A stretch of 64,000 bases of DNA from Cytobacillus oceanisediminis (lineage in GTDB: Bacteria; Bacillota; Bacilli; Bacillales; Cytobacillaceae), in the NCBI RefSeq assembly GCF_004366035.1, contig NZ_SOEE01000008.1, forward strand, positions 195,989 to 259,988, in the 5' to 3' direction. The notes under the pieces were generated by a model. That model saw only the letters and a program-made list of their open reading frames with translations. It was not told where the DNA came from and searched no databases. How positions within the stretch are numbered: position 1 is the stretch's first letter; each line of letters begins with the position of its first letter. This document shows, in pieces, positions 61,314 to 64,000 of the stretch. Position numbers and translations under genes: made by a program.

Positions 61314-62369
61314 TTATGAATTCGACGATTCAATCAGTTCAATAATGGTTTCCTCAACTGCATCATAAATTTCACCATAATAAGCAGAGACACGGTTCGC
61401 ATTGATTCCGTATTTCTCTCCAAATTCCTTCTGAGTGAGATTTTCCTTTGTTGGCGCTATCGTGCTCACAAGGTAACGAAGACCTGCAACATAGTTGTCA
61501 GGCTTTTTGACCTGTTTTCCCGTTTTCGTCAGATACTCCATCCAGAGTGAAATCCCCATCCCGGTGAGCCATGGTTCTTCGCCGGCATCTGTCATATGGT
61601 CCCTAAACATGTCGGCCACCTGCTTTGCACCCTTTGTTGGCCAGTCGAAATTTTCCATTGATGGAACTGTCAGCGATTTTGGCGTGTCATTCATGAGGTC
61701 AATGAAGTATTCAGCCAAGTATTCTTCAGGATCATCGTATTTTGCATCTTCAAATGAATACTGAATGTAATCTGCAAACTGTGCAGCATTTTCTCCTGGC
61801 AGATCGAAAATGGCCGGAAACGCTACATACTCTTCTCCATAGGGAAGAAGCATGGCAAAGGCAAAGTTTCCTTCATTAACATCCATATCACCAAATAGAG
61901 AGATATTGTAAACCTTCCCGGTCAGGCAATCTTTAATCGCTGCTTTATTTTCAGTCACTTCGGTCAGTATTCCAGCTGCCGCTTTGCTGTCTGCCCACGA
62001 TTTTAAAATGTTTTTTAAGCGCGGGCGTGCCACAGCCGGTAATTTCGCATGGATGAACTCAACCATTACGGATTCCATTTCTTCCAGAGTTCCATAGAGT
62101 ATGTACCAAAAAGAGTGTACAAACTCATAGAACTCTTTTTCCTCTGGTTCAATGTCTTCAAGGATATCCTGAAGATCCATGAAATCTTCATTCATGTCAT
62201 CTGCAAAATGAGTAAGCGCATAAGCCCTTACTTCCTTTTGAAGCTCAAGAACTTCGTGATTCAAAACATCCTTAATTGAAACAGCATCTTTGCTGCCGCA
62301 GCACTTTTTATATTTTTTTCCGCTCCCGCACGGGCACGGTTCATTTCTGCTTACTTTTACTGTTGACAT
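61314..62369 (-). CDS. SEC-C metal-binding motif protein of unknown function
   Basis: About 351 residues. The N-terminus carries the zinc motif [17 protein letters not shown], here at residues about 8-25 rather than at the C-terminus as in SecA. The rest is acidic and helical ([40 protein letters not shown]) and ends with a helix-turn-helix-like [20 protein letters not shown]. No further function is recognised. Start ATG 62369 after AGGAGAG. Both sides are flanked by TATCGGTCA arrays. Confidence 0.8.
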   Translation of the reverse strand: MSTVKVSRNEPCPCGSGKKYKKCCGSKDAVSIKDVLNHEVLELQKEVRAYALTHFADDMNEDFMDLQDILEDIEPEEKEFYEFVHSFWYILYGTLEEMESVMVEFIHAKLPAVARPRLKNILKSWADSKAAAGILTEVTENKAAIKDCLTGKVYNISLFGDMDVNEGNFAFAMLLPYGEEYVAFPAIFDLPGENAAQFADYIQYSFEDAKYDDPEEYLAEYFIDLMNDTPKSLTVPSMENFDWPTKGAKQVADMFRDHMTDAGEEPWLTGMGISLWMEYLTKTGKQVKKPDNYVAGLRYLVSTIAPTKENLTQKEFGEKYGINANRVSAYYGEIYDAVEETIIELIESSNS

Positions 62370-62509
62370 CTTATAAATCTCTCCTACCAAATTCGTTTAA
62401 CTCTACTATCCTAACATTTATCAGCAGTTTAGGCATTAATCAAGCGGATTTAAACATTTGGCAGGTTAAGGAAGCTGAAATTGGGTGGTTTTTTAATGGA
62501 GTTAGCTGA

Positions 62510-62620
62510 TTTCGGTTACTTTATCAGTTTTATCGGCCAGTTTTTTATTTTATCAGTCACTATCCAGGTATATCGGTCACATTTTCCCTTTTATCGGTCA
62601 GCTTTTCAATATATCGGTCA
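62510..62620 (+). repeat. Array of six TATCGGTCA-type repeats, 20-21 bp period
   Basis: Units start at 62510 (TTTCGGTTA), 62531 (TATCGGCCA), 62551 (TATCAGTCA), 62571, 62592 and 62612 (TATCGGTCA): spacings 21, 20, 20, 21, 20. The array decays towards its left end and finishes with GTTCGCGTCC, echoing GTCCGCGCC after array 1. It lies upstream of the SEC-C gene and downstream of the chromate transporter genes. Confidence 0.85.
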
Positions 62621-62660
62621 GTTCGCGTCCTAACAGCTTTCCAGCAGGCCTCCATTAGAA

Positions 62661-62695
62661 ACAAAAAACGGTGAGTCCCCAAATACTCACCGTTT
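62661..62695 (-). terminator. Terminator after the chromate transporter genes
   Basis: AAACGGTGAGT / ACTCACCGTTT perfect stem, TTTG exit on the minus strand, 25 bp after the stop codon. Confidence 0.85.
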
Positions 62696-62719
62696 CTCGC
62701 TTATTTATTGTTTTGCCAA

Positions 62720-63250
62720 TTACGCTAAGAAAATCCCCCCATAAACCAGCGCCCCTGCAATAACAAAAGCGGGATGCACTTTAAGTTTTTCCAAAAGGAA
62801 AAAACTAAGCAGTCCAATGAAAAGCGTCTGCCAGATGCCGATTCCATCATAAGAAGAGAATAGGAAATCATAAGTCATAACCCCCAGCAGGACGGCGATA
62901 ATCGGCCGAATATAATTGGTCATCCGCTTAACACGGGGGGATTCTTTATACTTCATCAGCAGACCAAGCAATGCGAGCATTAGAATCATGGAAGGTGCCA
63001 CTGTTGCAAATACACCAATTATAGATCCAAGAACCCCTCCCTGCTCATAGCCAATATAGCCTGCCATTTTTGTTGCAATTGGACCTGGCAGTGCATTGCC
63101 CATTGCCAGCATTTCACTGAATTCATTCGTTGTCATCCATTCATAATTGTCTACCACTTCATGTTCAATCAAGGGAATGGACGAAGGTCCCCCGCCGTAT
63201 CCAAGGATTCCGGGGATGAAAAATGCCAGGAAAATCTGTACATATATCAT
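62720..63250 (-). CDS. Chromate transporter family protein, second half of a split pair
   Basis: A 176-residue protein with about five segments: FFIPGILGYGGGPSSIPLIE, MLAMGNALPGPIATKMAGYI. CHR-family single-domain proteins come in pairs that form the equivalent of ChrA (compare ywrA/ywrB). They export chromate or related oxyanions. Its ATG overlaps the stop of the preceding gene by 4 bp, so the two are coupled. Confidence 0.92.
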   Translation of the reverse strand: MIYVQIFLAFFIPGILGYGGGPSSIPLIEHEVVDNYEWMTTNEFSEMLAMGNALPGPIATKMAGYIGYEQGGVLGSIIGVFATVAPSMILMLALLGLLMKYKESPRVKRMTNYIRPIIAVLLGVMTYDFLFSSYDGIGIWQTLFIGLLSFFLLEKLKVHPAFVIAGALVYGGIFLA

Positions 63251-63819
63251 GCCGGATTCCTCTCCTTTTTAGCTTCATTTTTTTCTGCAGCATCCTTTTT
63301 CAGAAGGGCAGTCACCAGTGCAATAAATATAATAATTCCAGGATGAATATTCACAAATTCGATAAGAACCAAGCTGGCCGCTACAAAAAGAAATGTCCAA
63401 ACCCAGCCGAGTGATGACTTTGTAGACTTTTTAATAAAATCCCAGGTTAAAGTGGCCAGCATAACAGCAACAACGGGAACGACCGCCTTTGTCATGCCGG
63501 CAACCCATGGCTGATCCTTTAAGTTATTTAATGCTGTTAAAAGAACAATCATAAGAATGATGGTTGGGACCATTGTAGCTATCAGCGCGTTCAGCATTCC
63601 CAGAAACCCGCCTACCCGATAGCCGATATATCCCGCCATTTTTGTATTAATAGGTCCGGGCAGCGCATTGGCGAGGGCTAATATATCTCCAAACTCGTCT
63701 GAATCCATAAATTTAAAGGTATCCACAACCTCTTTATGAACTAGCGGAATGGCAGAAGGCCCGCCGCCAAAACCCAAAATGCCCGACCGAAAAAACGCAA
63801 TGAAAATCTCCTTTTGTTT
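63247..63819 (-). CDS. Chromate transporter family protein, first half of a split pair
   Basis: About 190 residues: FFRSGILGFGGGPSAIPLVH, LANALPGPINTKMAGYIGYR and a basic C-terminal tail. It pairs with the overlapping downstream gene. Start ATG 63819 (MKQKEIFIAFFRSG) after AGAGGA is preferred to longer in-frame starts, because family members begin here. Confidence 0.92.
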   Translation of the reverse strand, partial: KQKEIFIAFFRSGILGFGGGPSAIPLVHKEVVDTFKFMDSDEFGDILALANALPGPINTKMAGYIGYRVGGFLGMLNALIATMVPTIILMIVLLTALNNLKDQPWVAGMTKAVVPVVAVMLATLTWDFIKKSTKSSLGWVWTFLFVAASLVLIEFVNIHPGIIIFIALVTALLKKDAAEKNEAKKERNPA

Positions 63820-64000
63820 CATGTGTTCACATCCTCTAACCAATTGCTTAGACAAGCCATGTCCCTTTTCAGCTTGCATCCCAAAAAAGCAGGTTGAAGG
63901 AGCGGTCATTTCTTCCGCTCCCCAATTCCTTTTATATGTTTATTTTACTCTTATATGCGCGCTGCTTCCTCATTTTTTATTACCAGGCGGCGATAGATCC

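Noticed and set aside
61169-62620. TATCGGTCA arrays as a CRISPR
   Set aside because: The repeat is only 9 bp with 11-12 bp spacers and there are no cas genes.
63951-64000. Open minus-strand frame entering the right window edge (ends NEEAARI)
   Set aside because: Only 16 codons visible; could be the end of a gene but cannot be supported.

Overview
The window reads as chromosomal DNA of a spore-forming Bacillaceae of the Cytobacillus/Bacillus firmus type. Supporting signs are an alpha/beta small acid-soluble spore protein, MinJ, CtpB, CccB and CsbA, an RF2 gene with its programmed frameshift, SAM-I and M-box riboswitches, strong AGGAGG ribosome sites, and a housekeeping order (secA, prfB, yvjA, cccB, ftsE, ftsX, ctpB, minJ, then csbA, uvrB) that matches Bacillus subtilis apart from interruptions. 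The species is an inference. No tRNA, rRNA, insertion sequence, integrase or CRISPR array was found.

Layout. 0-12 kb: start of uvrB with a LexA box, csbA, a spore protein, a methionine ABC operon (metN-metP-metQ plus an M20 hydrolase) behind two tandem SAM-I riboswitches, a divergent EamA exporter/MocR regulator pair, a PAS histidine kinase, an NRDE protein and an AI-2E family permease. 12-20 kb: small genes and stress functions, including a quinone-stress cluster (VOC dioxygenase, DoxX) with two MhqR-type operators and the remnant of a MarR repressor, then LtrA, a flavin reductase, a GNAT enzyme, and mgtE behind an M-box and an overlapping small ORF. 20-29.4 kb: envelope and division genes (PAP2 phosphatase, minJ, ctpB, an M23 hydrolase, ftsX, ftsE, cccB, yvjA) and a manganese catalase pseudogene.

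30.2-55.9 kb is an accessory block inserted between yvjA and prfB. A diverged copy of the last 22 codons and terminator of prfB lies at its left edge, and the intact prfB 3' end at its right edge. The block holds larB, larC1, larE and a nickel permease, a divergent larC2, and then about 21 kb on one strand: KDPG aldolase, KDG kinase, two FAH-family enzymes, a 2-hydroxyacid dehydrogenase, an aldolase of the DapA family, galactonate dehydratase, ketoglutarate-semialdehyde dehydrogenase, a two-subunit UxaA-type dehydratase, an IclR regulator, a long IlvD/Edd dehydratase, a LarA-like (nickel-pincer) enzyme and two TRAP transporters. My reading is that TRAP systems import sugar acids, several dehydratases convert them to 2-keto-3-deoxy acids, and these leave through KDG kinase/KDPG aldolase or through a pentonate-type route to 2-oxoglutarate. 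The LarA-like protein is proposed to interconvert sugar-acid epimers using a nickel-pincer cofactor made by the lar genes in the same block. This is the best candidate for a new system here.

55.9-64 kb: prfB, secA, a frameshifted NERD-domain gene, a SEC-C protein and a split chromate transporter. Two unusual arrays of the 9-mer TATCGGTCA, repeated every 20-21 bp, flank the SEC-C gene. Four copies of a GC-rich dispersed repeat of about 110-145 bp are scattered through the window.
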